DNA from: Gilvimarinus gilvus
Lineage (GTDB): Bacteria > Pseudomonadota > Gammaproteobacteria > Pseudomonadales > Cellvibrionaceae
Assembly: GCF_030518155.1 (NCBI RefSeq)
Contig: NZ_JAULRU010000823.1
Coordinates: forward strand, 124,001-188,000
Direction of reading: 5' to 3'
DNA: 64,000 nucleotides
This document shows positions 27,136-35,897 of this stretch, in pieces. How positions within the stretch are numbered: the first letter of the stretch is position 1; every line of letters starts with the position of its first letter. The translations under genes and the position numbers were made by a program. The notes below the pieces were generated by a model, which made no database searches, was not told the origin of the DNA, and saw nothing but the letters and a program-made list of their open reading frames with translations.

Positions 27136-27647
27136 TGTTACGTCAACGTATAGTAAGCATTTTAGCAGCACAGGGACTTCTTATAGCAGCGGGCTGCACC
27201 AACGCCCCGGACAAGCAAGTAAGTTGCGATATCCCCAACTGGCAAGAGCAAGGGCTTGCAGATGCCAGCTCAGGCGCCCAACCCGATATTATAAAAAATT
27301 ATCAGGAAAGCTGTGGGACACAATTTTCTGGCGATAACATAAATGCCTATAAACTGGGTTTTTTCCTAGGCCTACAGCAGTTTTGCAGCTACGAGAATGG
27401 TTTCGAGTTAGGTTCGAAAAACAACATAAAAACTTACACTTGCCCAATGGAGCAGGCGGAAAAGTTTCGACAGGGGCAAAAAGACGGTTATCGTGAATAT
27501 CTCGCGGCCACAGGTCAGGACAACAGCTTGACGCGAGTCTCCCGCGATTTTGAACACATCAAAAGACAGAACACTTTTGACAGCAATATGGGAGCGGGTG
27601 ACGGTGCCTGGACCAGCACTTTCGAACCTCCAACGACTGGCCGCTAA
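27135..27647 (+). CDS. DUF2799 lipoprotein, copy A
   Basis: Function unknown. The 170-residue product begins with a lipoprotein signal (LRQRIVSILAAQGLLIAAGC, lipobox AAGC), followed by the DUF2799 pattern: CDIPNWQEQGLADASSGA, the CGTQFSGDNINAYKLGFFLG block, FCSYENGFELGSK and CPMEQAEKFRQGQKDGYREY. The start at 27135 has GAGGA 7 bp upstream and matches the start of copy B; another ATG lies directly before it. The copy shares most residues with copy B at 28035. It follows the SMP-30-like gene and precedes a TonB2-type operon. I infer a membrane-anchored protein on the periplasmic side. Confidence 0.85.
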   Translation: MLRQRIVSILAAQGLLIAAGCTNAPDKQVSCDIPNWQEQGLADASSGAQPDIIKNYQESCGTQFSGDNINAYKLGFFLGLQQFCSYENGFELGSKNNIKTYTCPMEQAEKFRQGQKDGYREYLAATGQDNSLTRVSRDFEHIKRQNTFDSNMGAGDGAWTSTFEPPTTGR

Positions 27648-27696
27648 CTAATTGACCAACAAAGGAACTGTGTATGTAGTGTGCATGTCGCGCTTA
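27648..27696 (+). repeat. Duplicated leader of the DUF3450 gene
   Basis: ACCAACAAAGGAACTGTGTATG (written here in two parts: 27656-27667 and 27668-27677) repeats the sequence found before the DUF3450 start at 28577-28598 (with TATATG). After it the similarity ends and SMP-30-like sequence begins. It marks the junction of a tandem duplication. Confidence 0.7.
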
Positions 27697-27915
27697 TCAT
27701 GACAACCAAAAAGGCTGAAGTGCTCGCTCACGACGATCGAATGAATCAGCCCAATGACATTGCAGGAAGTGAAACAGGGGGGGGGTCGCCAGCGCCCCTC
27801 ACTGGGCAGAAAGTACCGGAAACTCTTTGGCGGAAAAAACAACAAATGAGCTTCCATCAACACGCAAAAACGTGGCAACATGGAGAGCTTCGTTAACAAT
27901 GTGTCAGGCTATAAA
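27697..27915 (+). pseudogene. Remnant of a duplicated SMP-30-like gene
   Basis: Two blocks of this stretch match the SMP-30-like gene at 26140. The first (27697-27770) reads MTTKKAEVLAHDDRMNQPND, against DTTTKEVEVFAHNNQMNQPN in the intact gene. The second (27829-27915) reads GGKNNK, a stop, then ASINTQKRGNMESFVNNVSG, against GGEDNKRAFITMQKRGNVES and so on. The middle of the gene, about 360 bp of the parent, is deleted and a G run (27777-27785) lies at the joint. The remnant sits between the two DUF2799 copies, so the gene pair was duplicated together and the second SMP-30 copy decayed. Confidence 0.85.
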
Positions 27916-28034
27916 CAGCCATCACATATAAAAAATATAACAGATATAAAAATGGAAATTATAAACCAATAAATCAGTAATCCCTGCACTTTCACGGCAA
28001 TGGAAAACCAGTGTCTCCAACTAAGGATAGAATT

Positions 28035-28550
28035 ATGTTTCGTCAACGCGTATTAAGTGTTTTAGCCGCACAAGGACTCATTATCGCTGCGGGCTGTAGC
28101 ACCGCACCAAACAATCAGGTAAGTTGCGATATTCCCAACTGGCAGGAGCAAGGTATTGCAGATGCCAAATCAGGAACACAGCCCGATATTATAAAAAAAT
28201 ACCATAAAAGCTGTGGAGATCAATTTTCTGGCGATAATTTGAATGCCTATAAACTTGGTTTTTTTCAAGGTCTACAGAAATTTTGCACCTACGAGAATGG
28301 TTTCGAACTGGGATCAAAAAACGACATAGACTCTTACACTTGCCCAATGGAGCTGGCAGACACATTTAGACAGGGACAAAAAGATGGCTATCGTCAATAC
28401 CTCGACGAGACAGGTCAATACAACAGCCTGGAGCGCGTTGTACACGATTTTGATGAATATGAACGGAAGACTGACTTTGATCGCAATATGGGGTTTGGTG
28501 ACGCGGCCGGAGAACATTCATTCGACGACCCAACGATACCTGGCGGCTAA
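28035..28550 (+). CDS. DUF2799 lipoprotein, copy B
   Basis: Tandem paralogue of copy A, 171 residues, with the same lipoprotein signal (FRQRVLSVLAAQGLIIAAGC), the CDIPNWQEQGIADAKSGT block, LNAYKLGFFQGLQKFC, YENGFELGSKNDIDSYTC and FRQGQKDGYRQYLDETG. The start at 28035 follows AAGGAT and matches copy A; an upstream in-frame codon at 28011 is less likely. The C-terminal 30 residues differ most between the copies. It lies 45 bp before the DUF3450 gene that opens the TonB2-type operon, so it is probably expressed with it. A function in or near the TonB complex is only suggested by position. Confidence 0.85.
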   Translation: MFRQRVLSVLAAQGLIIAAGCSTAPNNQVSCDIPNWQEQGIADAKSGTQPDIIKKYHKSCGDQFSGDNLNAYKLGFFQGLQKFCTYENGFELGSKNDIDSYTCPMELADTFRQGQKDGYRQYLDETGQYNSLERVVHDFDEYERKTDFDRNMGFGDAAGEHSFDDPTIPGG

Positions 28551-28595
28551 CCGCCTTACCACCTGGTAACCATCTTACCAACAAAGGAACTGTAT

Positions 28596-29366
28596 ATGCC
28601 GAGAGTGTACATCACCCTTGTCACCCTTTTCTGTGGGCTAGCCTGCGCCTGTTCTGCGCAGGCGCTAAACCCGTCCAACACAGATGCGTGGCTAAGCCTT
28701 GAAATTCAAAGAAGTCAGATTGAAAGCGACTGGCTTGAAAGGAAAATATTGCTCGATCAACAACTTTACTTGCACAAAACCAAGCAAGAGGAGCTGCAAA
28801 GTAAAATTGAAATTAGCCAGACCACGCAAACGGATGCGCAGGAACGTCGATCCGATATAAATGAAAAAATGTCGGAGTATCAGGACAGTCAAAGTGAACT
28901 CATGACGTCTGTTGAGCAGTATACGTTTAAGGTTAATGGCTTAAGTGAACGCTTACCCCCGCCTTTACTCGAAACAATTGACGGCAAGCTTGAGGTGATG
29001 AATGACACCAGCGCCTCCGTCACCGACCGCTTATCGGCACTTATCGACAACGTTAAAAATATCAATAACTTTAGTGAGTCATACCATAAAACTGAAGGCC
29101 CTATACTCATAGGCCCGGACAGCTCACTGCATGTAACGCAAATTTATATGGGGATATCTTTTGCCTGGTATCTATCACCGGACAGTAGTGAATATGGTGT
29201 CGGCATGCCCACGGCAGACGGCTGGCAATGGATAAGCGCTGATAACACCAAACAAGATTTAGGTTTTAGTATTAGCACCAAAGAGATTCAAACACTCAGC
29301 GATGCACTGAACGGCCCAGACGGCAGCCAGTTTGTGAGCATACCCATTGCTATAAGGAAGAAGTAA
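28596..29366 (+). CDS. DUF3450 periplasmic coiled-coil protein
   Basis: First gene of a TonB2-type operon. The 256-residue protein starts with a signal peptide (MPRVYITLVTLFCGLACACS) and continues as a long coiled coil (about 40-110, WLERKILLDQQLYLHKTKQ, then many Gln/Glu heptads), typical of DUF3450, followed by FKVNGLSERLPPPLLETI and a globular C-terminal half. DUF3450 genes usually precede a long ExbB-like gene, as here. The role is unproven; a periplasmic partner of the ExbB-like subunit is likely. The ATG has AAAGGA 7 bp upstream. The stop overlaps the next start by one base. Confidence 0.83.
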   Translation: MPRVYITLVTLFCGLACACSAQALNPSNTDAWLSLEIQRSQIESDWLERKILLDQQLYLHKTKQEELQSKIEISQTTQTDAQERRSDINEKMSEYQDSQSELMTSVEQYTFKVNGLSERLPPPLLETIDGKLEVMNDTSASVTDRLSALIDNVKNINNFSESYHKTEGPILIGPDSSLHVTQIYMGISFAWYLSPDSSEYGVGMPTADGWQWISADNTKQDLGFSISTKEIQTLSDALNGPDGSQFVSIPIAIRKK

Positions 29367-30664
29367 TGAAATCCGCACATTGTATAGCTTTGTTGATCCT
29401 ATTGTTGTCACTTTACCCAATAAAGGGAACCGCCGAGCAACTGGATAACCCCGGCGTCTCGGCAAAGGTCGAGTCGGCCAAGAACAAATTAGATGACATT
29501 CAGAAAAACATTGATAGGGAAAAAATTGAGTACGCAAAACGTCTGGAAACACAAGACCGTAAAACCAGACTGCTAGAGAAAGAAATTAAGAAAATTCAAT
29601 CCGCCGCAGACAATCAACTGATCTCTCTAGAGAAGTTACAAAGTGATTTGAAGCTGTGGGAGGATCAACACTATTATCAAAGAAATCTGTTAATAAACTT
29701 TCATCAGTACTACCAAGAATCGACCGACGAACCGGATCAGAACACCACTTTAGCGACTTTCTCAGGTGCACTGGATGATATTCGAAACAACCTATCACCA
29801 CGCTGGCAAGAACAAACTATCACCAGTATAGGCGGTAAAAATATTAGCGCTGATGTACTTGATCTAGGCGTCCATCGCTACTTTATCAGCAACGAGGAGT
29901 CGGGATTTCTACAGGGACAAAAACCTCCGTTTAGAGCCCACTATTTATTCAGTGGCGATGACCATCAGGCAACTATCAACTTGCAAACGACAGGGCATAC
30001 GACTTTGAAGATCGACCCATCGCAGGGCCGAGCAGTCGAGCTGGAACTGGCCGAGGAAAGTGTGTTGGCACACCTGGAAAAAGGTGGCGTTTGGATCATT
30101 CCGATTTTAGGCTTTGGTGCTATAGCACTCATCATTGCGCTCGGCAAGGCGGTTCAGCTGGTTCGCCTACCTAAGCTGTCTGAGAAAACCATGAACAACA
30201 TTGAGACCTTATTGGGAGACAATACTGAACGGTCGAAAAAGCTACTAAGGTCTTTATCTGGCGAAATGGAGAATGTTTACTACGACTTGCTGCGAATTGT
30301 ACTGGATCAACCCGCGTCAACCAGTCGCGACGATCTGCTTATCAACCGAATTCACAAAGAGCGCCGCACCTGCGAAAAGTTTTTAACCATCATTACGGTA
30401 ACCGCTGCGGTATCTCCCCTACTGGGCCTATTAGGTACGGTATCGGGCATGATTGAAACATTTAAGATGCTCTCGATTTTCGGAAATAGCGATCCTGTGG
30501 CGATTTCCGGCGGCATTTCTGAGGCACTGGTCACTACCGAGCTAGGCCTCATAGTGGCCATTCCCGCTCTGGTCACCGGGGCTCTATTAAGTCGACGCGT
30601 AAAATCTCACCTGCATCAGGTAGAAGAAACCGCCATCGCCATGAACGCAAAATCGGCGGCCTAA
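29366..30664 (+). CDS. Long MotA/TolQ/ExbB protein with N-terminal coiled coil (TtpC-like)
   Basis: Proton-channel subunit of a TonB2-type complex, 432 residues, compared to about 250 for plain ExbB. It has a signal sequence (SAHCIALLILLLSLYPIKG), a periplasmic coiled coil (about 35-115), a second periplasmic domain, a membrane helix (GVWIIPILGFGAIALIIALG, about 245-264) and then the ExbB/TolQ core: LTIITVTAAVSPLLGLLGTV and TTELGLIVAIPALVTGALL. This layout matches TtpC of the Vibrio TonB2 system. It overlaps the DUF3450 gene by one base and precedes exbB by 2 bp. It probably couples proton flow to outer-membrane transport. Confidence 0.87.
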   Translation: MKSAHCIALLILLLSLYPIKGTAEQLDNPGVSAKVESAKNKLDDIQKNIDREKIEYAKRLETQDRKTRLLEKEIKKIQSAADNQLISLEKLQSDLKLWEDQHYYQRNLLINFHQYYQESTDEPDQNTTLATFSGALDDIRNNLSPRWQEQTITSIGGKNISADVLDLGVHRYFISNEESGFLQGQKPPFRAHYLFSGDDHQATINLQTTGHTTLKIDPSQGRAVELELAEESVLAHLEKGGVWIIPILGFGAIALIIALGKAVQLVRLPKLSEKTMNNIETLLGDNTERSKKLLRSLSGEMENVYYDLLRIVLDQPASTSRDDLLINRIHKERRTCEKFLTIITVTAAVSPLLGLLGTVSGMIETFKMLSIFGNSDPVAISGGISEALVTTELGLIVAIPALVTGALLSRRVKSHLHQVEETAIAMNAKSAA

Positions 30665-30666
30665 TC

Positions 30667-31059
30667 ATGGAAGCCATTAGCGAACAAATACTTGCAACCC
30701 CGGTGCTGTGGCTAATTATAAGTCTGGCAATTGGCTGCTACACCATCCTTATGTATTTGTGCTTTTTCAGCAAGCGCAATCCAGCCTGGCTCAAGCTCGT
30801 AGATTCGTGGCGCACTAGCCTAAAGGCGATGGCTGGCGCTCTTCCTTTGCTGGGCTTGCTCGGCACTATTACCGGACTCATGTCAACCTTTTCTACACTG
30901 GCAACCGGCATATCCGATATTCAGTTACTTATGGCGAGCGGCATTTCAAGCGCACTGACAACGACGCAAGCGGGCATTGCTTTGGCCGTACCCGGTATTT
31001 TGCTTTGCACGCTGCTTAATCGAAAGCGTGCGAAGTTTTACGACTCGGAGATGGCATAA
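30667..31059 (+). CDS. exbB: Short ExbB-type proton channel subunit
   Basis: Second channel subunit of the operon, 130 residues, short for ExbB. It has three membrane helices: VLWLIISLAIGCYTILMYLC, then the core LPLLGLLGTITGLMSTFSTL and TTTQAGIALAVPGILLC. The conserved Thr-rich third helix and the GLLGT motif of the ExbB/TolQ/MotA family are present. In TonB2-type systems this small ExbB works beside the TtpC-like protein. The start is 2 bp after the previous stop, and the last base of its stop is the first base of the exbD start. Confidence 0.87.
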   Translation: MEAISEQILATPVLWLIISLAIGCYTILMYLCFFSKRNPAWLKLVDSWRTSLKAMAGALPLLGLLGTITGLMSTFSTLATGISDIQLLMASGISSALTTTQAGIALAVPGILLCTLLNRKRAKFYDSEMA

Positions 31060-31463
31060 TGCAAAGGGATTTTAGGCAGCGTTTAGAGTCTGAAGAACAA
31101 ACCGATATTGATCTGGCGCCACTGCTGGATGTTGTCTTCATTCTTCTCATATTTTTCATCGTGACCTCTGTATTTATCAGAGAATCTGGCGTTGACATAG
31201 ACAAGCCTTCGGCGGCAACTGCCCAAGAAAAAACCGACTCCATTATTATTATCGCAATCACCGACAATAACGAGGTTGTTTACGGCGGCCAAAACATTGG
31301 ACTTAACGGGGTGCGAAAAACCGTAACTACGGAACTGAGGCGTTCGGACAAACCCGTGGTCATACAGTCAGACAAGTCGGTTTCCACCGATATGCTCGTC
31401 AAGGTAATTGATCAGATCAAGCTCGGAGGCGCAACCGATGTCAGCATCTCCACAGAACTTTAG
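31059..31463 (+). CDS. exbD: ExbD/TolR-type subunit
   Basis: Single-pass proton-channel partner, 134 residues. The N-terminal cytosolic part (MQRDFRQRLESEEQTDIDLA) leads into the one membrane helix PLLDVVFILLIFFIVTSVFI with the essential Asp24, followed by the periplasmic domain with a final KLGGATDVSISTEL typical of ExbD. It starts with the last base of the exbB stop. Its 3' end overlaps the tonB coding region by 26 bp, so all these genes form one tightly packed transcript. Confidence 0.9.
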   Translation: MQRDFRQRLESEEQTDIDLAPLLDVVFILLIFFIVTSVFIRESGVDIDKPSAATAQEKTDSIIIIAITDNNEVVYGGQNIGLNGVRKTVTTELRRSDKPVVIQSDKSVSTDMLVKVIDQIKLGGATDVSISTEL

Positions 31464-32127
31464 CTTCACATTTTCCCGCCGGGAGTTAATACCACTGCTA
31501 TTAGCCTTTTTAGCGGCTGTGGCTTTAACCTTTTTTACTCTTGGCGTTATTTTCTATGACGGCAACCCTGAGCCCAAAAGCTCATCGCAAAAATTACGTA
31601 AGATTAGTTTTGCACCAACCCCACCTCCACCGCCACCACCGGTTGAGAACACACCGATTGAGGATCAGGTTCAGCAAACACTGAGTAGCAACTTGACCAA
31701 CATGACGGCCAGTACCAGCGTCGCCTTTTCGCAAAAGCCCAATATTCTCAATACCACTTTGAACGAAATACCAGAATTGAATTTGAACGACTATCAACTG
31801 GACTTTAGCGGTGAGTTAGAGGGCAGCCTGCAGGCCTACGATGTCGAAGAGCTGGATGAAAGGCCTAAAATTTTGTCCAGTAGAAAGTCTATGATTCCTT
31901 CCGAGCTCACTAAAAAAGGCATAAATTTTGTAGAAGCGCAAGTCGACATTCTTATTGATCGCTATGGGGACGTCCACATTAAACGCATTGTTGACCCGGG
32001 ATACAACGAAATGGTCCCCGTCATCAGAAGCCATATCGACGCACTTAAATTTAGCACACCCCTTAAAAATGGTGCTCCGGTCAACGCCGAGTATTTGTTT
32101 ATCATAAGATTTAGAGTATTTAAGTAA
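31438..32127 (+). CDS. tonB: TonB2-type energy transducer
   Basis: Carries energy from the ExbBD-type channel to outer-membrane receptors. The 229-residue protein has a cytosolic N-terminus, one signal-anchor helix (LIPLLLAFLAAVALTFFTLG, about 18-37), a proline stretch (FAPTPPPPPPPVENTP), a Ser/Asn-rich spacer and a C-terminal domain with DVHIKRIVDPGYNEMVP and YLFIIRFRVFK that fits the TonB fold. The start at 31438 is chosen because GGAGG lies 8 bp upstream, within the exbD gene; a start 10 codons earlier is possible. A short proline region compared with classical TonB fits TonB2. Next gene after 10 bp. Confidence 0.87.
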   Translation: MSASPQNFSFTFSRRELIPLLLAFLAAVALTFFTLGVIFYDGNPEPKSSSQKLRKISFAPTPPPPPPPVENTPIEDQVQQTLSSNLTNMTASTSVAFSQKPNILNTTLNEIPELNLNDYQLDFSGELEGSLQAYDVEELDERPKILSSRKSMIPSELTKKGINFVEAQVDILIDRYGDVHIKRIVDPGYNEMVPVIRSHIDALKFSTPLKNGAPVNAEYLFIIRFRVFK

Positions 32128-32137
32128 AAGGACGACT

Positions 32138-33493
32138 ATGAAATATTTACTTTCACTGATATTGCTTTGCAGTGTTGGAGCACAAGGCATATCCGTTCAG
32201 GAGCAAAGCCCCGACGTCAAGATTACGCTGGCGCCAACGGAGTTTGTTATCCCGCGCTTCTCAAACCCCTTTTCCAACCGAGAGAGCAGTATTCCACCAC
32301 ACGAGTATGAGTACGCCGATTCTTTGAGAGCTCTACTCGATGCGGACGATAAACAAGAAGCACTTACGTCATTAAACACTCTGTTTGAGTTTGAAATGAG
32401 CCCGGCGCTCTTGCATCTTAAGGGTCAAATTTACTTCGCGCTGGAAGACTATAAAAACGCCGAAACAACTTTTTTAATGGTGTTGGCCCGTGTACCGCAG
32501 TTAGTGCGGGGTCACAGTGACATTGGCCAACTGTATTTGGTAACCAATCAGCTGGAAAAAGCCCGCAAGCATTTTTCTCTCGCCGTTAAATACGGTGAGT
32601 ACAATCCCATAGTACTGGGCCAGCTCGGCTACCTTAATCTACAGCTTCACAATCCTATGTCTGCCGTTATGGCTTATCAAACTGCGCTGACTATGGAGCC
32701 CGACAACAAACAATGGCAAAACGGCTTACTGTCTGCGTTATCGCTGTCCGGCCAAATCCAGAGTGCGTCTTCGCTGCTCAATGAAATGATTAAACAGACG
32801 CCGGATGACGTCAACCTTTGGCTTAACCGGGCATTTAACTACCTCAACCAGGATGATTACTTCAACGCTCTTTCCAGCCTGGAAACCGCCATGGAGCTTG
32901 GCGAGAACACACCCGAGAACGTCTTAGCCGCAATTCGACTGCATTTCCAACTGAGCAGTCACGCCAGAGGATACGAGCTGGCAACCACGTATTTTTCCGA
33001 ACATGGTATGCCCGTAGACATCGCGTACGAGGTGACGAACTGGCTAACCCACTACGAAAAATTTAACGAAGTAGAAGCGGTACTTAATCAGCTGCAAAAG
33101 AATGGGGATCTCAGTCAAGCAGAGATGGCTGTACTGGCTTCACGACGCGCTGTTTTGCTTCACCAAAGAAAACAAATCGATGCAGCTAAGAAACTGCACG
33201 AACAAGCCTTAGCATTGGCCCCCGCTGACGGCAAAATACTGCTCGATGCCGCGAAGTTTTACTTTGCCATTGACCAACTCGCCAGAGCGGACACTCTGTA
33301 TTCCCGCGCCAAGTCATTCCCGCAAAGCCGACAGCACGCCATGCTAGGTCAAATAAAGGTCTACATTGAACTTAAGGAGTACCCACACGCCCTGCGTTTA
33401 ATGCGAGATACCTATCAGGAATTTCCGGGCTTGTATGAACTTAAGGACAATATTGCCTTGCTGGAATCCACCATTGCAGCGCAAAAGCTCTAG
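32138..33493 (+). CDS. TPR-repeat protein of the TonB2-type operon
   Basis: Exported scaffold protein, 451 residues. A signal peptide (MKYLLSLILLCSVGAQG) is followed by tetratricopeptide repeats over nearly the whole chain, for example ALLHLKGQIYFALEDYKNAE, ARVPQLVRGHSDIGQLYLV and NLWLNRAFNYLNQDDYFNAL. TPR genes are the normal last gene of DUF3450-TtpC-exbBD-tonB operons in marine gammaproteobacteria. A periplasmic, protein-binding role is inferred. It starts 10 bp after the tonB stop. Its own stop codon TAG is part of the CTAG repeat that flanks the MITE-like element, so the last residues could differ from those before the insertion. Confidence 0.87.
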   Translation: MKYLLSLILLCSVGAQGISVQEQSPDVKITLAPTEFVIPRFSNPFSNRESSIPPHEYEYADSLRALLDADDKQEALTSLNTLFEFEMSPALLHLKGQIYFALEDYKNAETTFLMVLARVPQLVRGHSDIGQLYLVTNQLEKARKHFSLAVKYGEYNPIVLGQLGYLNLQLHNPMSAVMAYQTALTMEPDNKQWQNGLLSALSLSGQIQSASSLLNEMIKQTPDDVNLWLNRAFNYLNQDDYFNALSSLETAMELGENTPENVLAAIRLHFQLSSHARGYELATTYFSEHGMPVDIAYEVTNWLTHYEKFNEVEAVLNQLQKNGDLSQAEMAVLASRRAVLLHQRKQIDAAKKLHEQALALAPADGKILLDAAKFYFAIDQLARADTLYSRAKSFPQSRQHAMLGQIKVYIELKEYPHALRLMRDTYQEFPGLYELKDNIALLESTIAAQKL

Positions 33494-33759
33494 GGAGCCT
33501 CTGATTAAGTCCTCAGTGGCCTCTGGCTTACAGAGCTTTTCGAGGTCAAGGCGGCGATCCGATGGCGTGCCGATAGCCCGGTGAGGGGAGCCAACACAGA
33601 GATCGGAAAGCTCTGCAAGCCCCGAGGGGCGCGGCCAAAACGTCCATCCGCTGTGTTGCACCTCTTGCCAAGGACTATGGCCATTGCCTGCGAAGCGCGC
33701 CTTGCCGAGTGAACGTTTTGACTCGCGCAGAGACCACTGGAGACTAGATCAGAGGCTCC
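33494..33759. mobile_element. MITE-like element, 266 bp, with CTAG target duplication
   Basis: GGAGCCTCTGAT (33494-33505) and ATCAGAGGCTCC (33748-33759) are perfect 12-bp terminal inverted repeats. Each end is flanked by CTAG (33490-33493 and 33760-33763), the expected 4-bp target duplication. The similarity of the ends extends imperfectly to about 36 bp, and weaker inverted similarity (AAGGC, AACACAG blocks) continues inside, so the whole element can fold into a long hairpin. It has no transposase frame, so it would need a partner in trans. CTAG targets suggest an IS5-family source (inference). Confidence 0.8.
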
Positions 33760-33763
33760 CTAG

Positions 33764-33860
33764 CAGGCTGCTGAAAAACCCCATGCATGCTTGCATTATC
33801 AAACAGTCAGCCGCCCAACGCTGCCTCTAGTGTGGGCGTCTGCGGGCTTTTACTGTCCGA
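33764..33860. other. Short intergenic repeat and possible terminator
   Basis: CAGGCTGCTGAAAAAC (33764-33779) resembles the reverse complement of a sequence at 61140-61160. From 33811 an imperfect hairpin CGCCCA...TGGGCG is followed by GCGGGCTTTT and could end transcripts of the TPR operon. No gene is visible. Confidence 0.4.
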
Positions 33861-34793
33861 CTAACGCGAGAAAAAGAGGGTGTAAATCAGGAGCAGGTAT
33901 AGCCCGTACTGCAACGTATAGTAAAGGCGCGCGTTATACGCTTTGAGCTTTTTACCGAGTGATCGCACTTTATAAACCCGCCCAAACACTCGATTCAACC
34001 AGCCGACTTTATCCCCGGGCAGGTTTTTAGTGACGGTAGCTGACACCACGGCCCGAGAAAACAAGTGGTTAAAGCCATCAACCCAGGCTTGCGTCACTGG
34101 CCGTTTGACGTCTAGAAAAAGAACAATCCGATTCTGGTCGGTTTTATTCTCTGCATAGTGAATGTAGGTTTCATCGAACATCACCGCTTCGCCGTCGCGC
34201 CAGTGATACTTTTCACCGTCCACATCGATATAGCAATCTTCACTGTTGGGGGTTACCAGGCCCAAGTGATAACGAAGCGATCCGGCATAGGGGTCGCGAT
34301 GCTTTACCAAACGCGCCCCCGGCGGCAACATAGCAAACATGGCGCCTTTCACATTGGGAAGCTTTGCCAGTAACTCGCAGGTTTTAGGGCACAGCGCCCG
34401 TGCCGACGCCACGGGATCGCCGTACCACGAAAGATAAAACCGCTTCCAACCGGTGCGAAAAAAAGAATTAAAGCCTAAATCGTCCAGGTCCTTTGAGGCC
34501 TTAATTTCACTTTGCTCATGCAGGCCCAAGGCTTCTTCGCGAATCACCTGCCAGTTGTCTTGCAGCAGGGCCAGCTCGGGAAAATCATCTAAATTAAGGT
34601 AGGGCCGATTTTTGACAGCCGAGAAACCGTAGAACAAACAATTGATTGGCGCTAACAGATTGGAGTGATCGGTCAGCCGGCGGGTCAGCTTTTGGTGGCG
34701 AACTCTACCGCGAAACTGCACATAAACCGCACAGATAACAAAAATACTGAATATTACTATGCCCACAGCTACATCTCCTTGTGAGTAATACAA
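33861..34793 (-). CDS. lpxO: Aspartyl/asparaginyl beta-hydroxylase family, LpxO-like
   Basis: Probable Fe(II)/2-oxoglutarate dioxygenase that puts a hydroxyl group at the 2-position of a secondary acyl chain of lipid A. The 310-residue protein has an N-terminal membrane helix (VGIVIFSIFVICAVYVQFRG), a cytosolic AspH domain (about 110-235) with the HRDPYAGSLRYHLGL segment carrying the His-x-Asp iron ligands, VMFDETYIHYAEN with a second His and RIVLFLDVKRP with the oxoglutarate Arg, then a C-terminal helix (LYLLLIYTLFFSR). Both ends and the length fit LpxO. It stands alone, convergent with the TonB2-type operon, the MITE-like element lying between. Confidence 0.82.
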   Translation of the reverse strand: MYYSQGDVAVGIVIFSIFVICAVYVQFRGRVRHQKLTRRLTDHSNLLAPINCLFYGFSAVKNRPYLNLDDFPELALLQDNWQVIREEALGLHEQSEIKASKDLDDLGFNSFFRTGWKRFYLSWYGDPVASARALCPKTCELLAKLPNVKGAMFAMLPPGARLVKHRDPYAGSLRYHLGLVTPNSEDCYIDVDGEKYHWRDGEAVMFDETYIHYAENKTDQNRIVLFLDVKRPVTQAWVDGFNHLFSRAVVSATVTKNLPGDKVGWLNRVFGRVYKVRSLGKKLKAYNARLYYTLQYGLYLLLIYTLFFSR

Positions 34794-34943
34794 AGCGCAT
34801 CCAGACCATAGGCCCAGAGCTTGTTAATATTTTCGTTGGAATTATTGGAATAGTTTGGCCGGCAGCCGAGTGGCCACCAGAGTTTTAAATTATCTTACCC
34901 TGACGCAAACAGCAAGAGAGCTAATGCGCCATTAACATTTTTA

Positions 34944-35153
34944 TTACAATTGCTGATCGACCGCCGACACCATGGCCGCGATACCACCGGTTTTTAATTT
35001 CGCCACCAGTTCGGCCAGAGCGGCCAGCTGGTCGACAGCAATAGTGTTCTTAGCGTCTGGTGCCAGTCGGCCTTTACTGATCATAGAGTCGACGAACTCC
35101 CGGCTTACGCCCAGGTATTCGGCGCTTTCGTCGATCGACAAACGGGTCTTCAT
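34944..35153 (-). CDS. Small HTH (excisionase/MerR-like) protein
   Basis: A 69-residue protein with an N-terminal helix-turn-helix of the excisionase/MerR type (LSIDESAEYLGVSREFVDSM, residues 5-24, then SKGRL) and a helical rest (LAALAELVAKL). Such short proteins act as antitoxins, excisionases or simple regulators. No partner toxin or integrase is near, so the function is open. It lies 118 bp from the divergent gmk gene. Confidence 0.7.
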   Translation of the reverse strand: MKTRLSIDESAEYLGVSREFVDSMISKGRLAPDAKNTIAVDQLAALAELVAKLKTGGIAAMVSAVDQQL

Positions 35154-35177
35154 AGGGCTATCACCTTGCTACTTTGA

Positions 35178-35897
<720 letters not shown>

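Noticed and set aside
27681-27896. 71-codon frame between the DUF2799 genes as a gene
   Set aside because: It joins the first part of the SMP-30 remnant to an out-of-frame stretch; the SMP-30 similarity changes frame and contains a stop, so it is a pseudogene.
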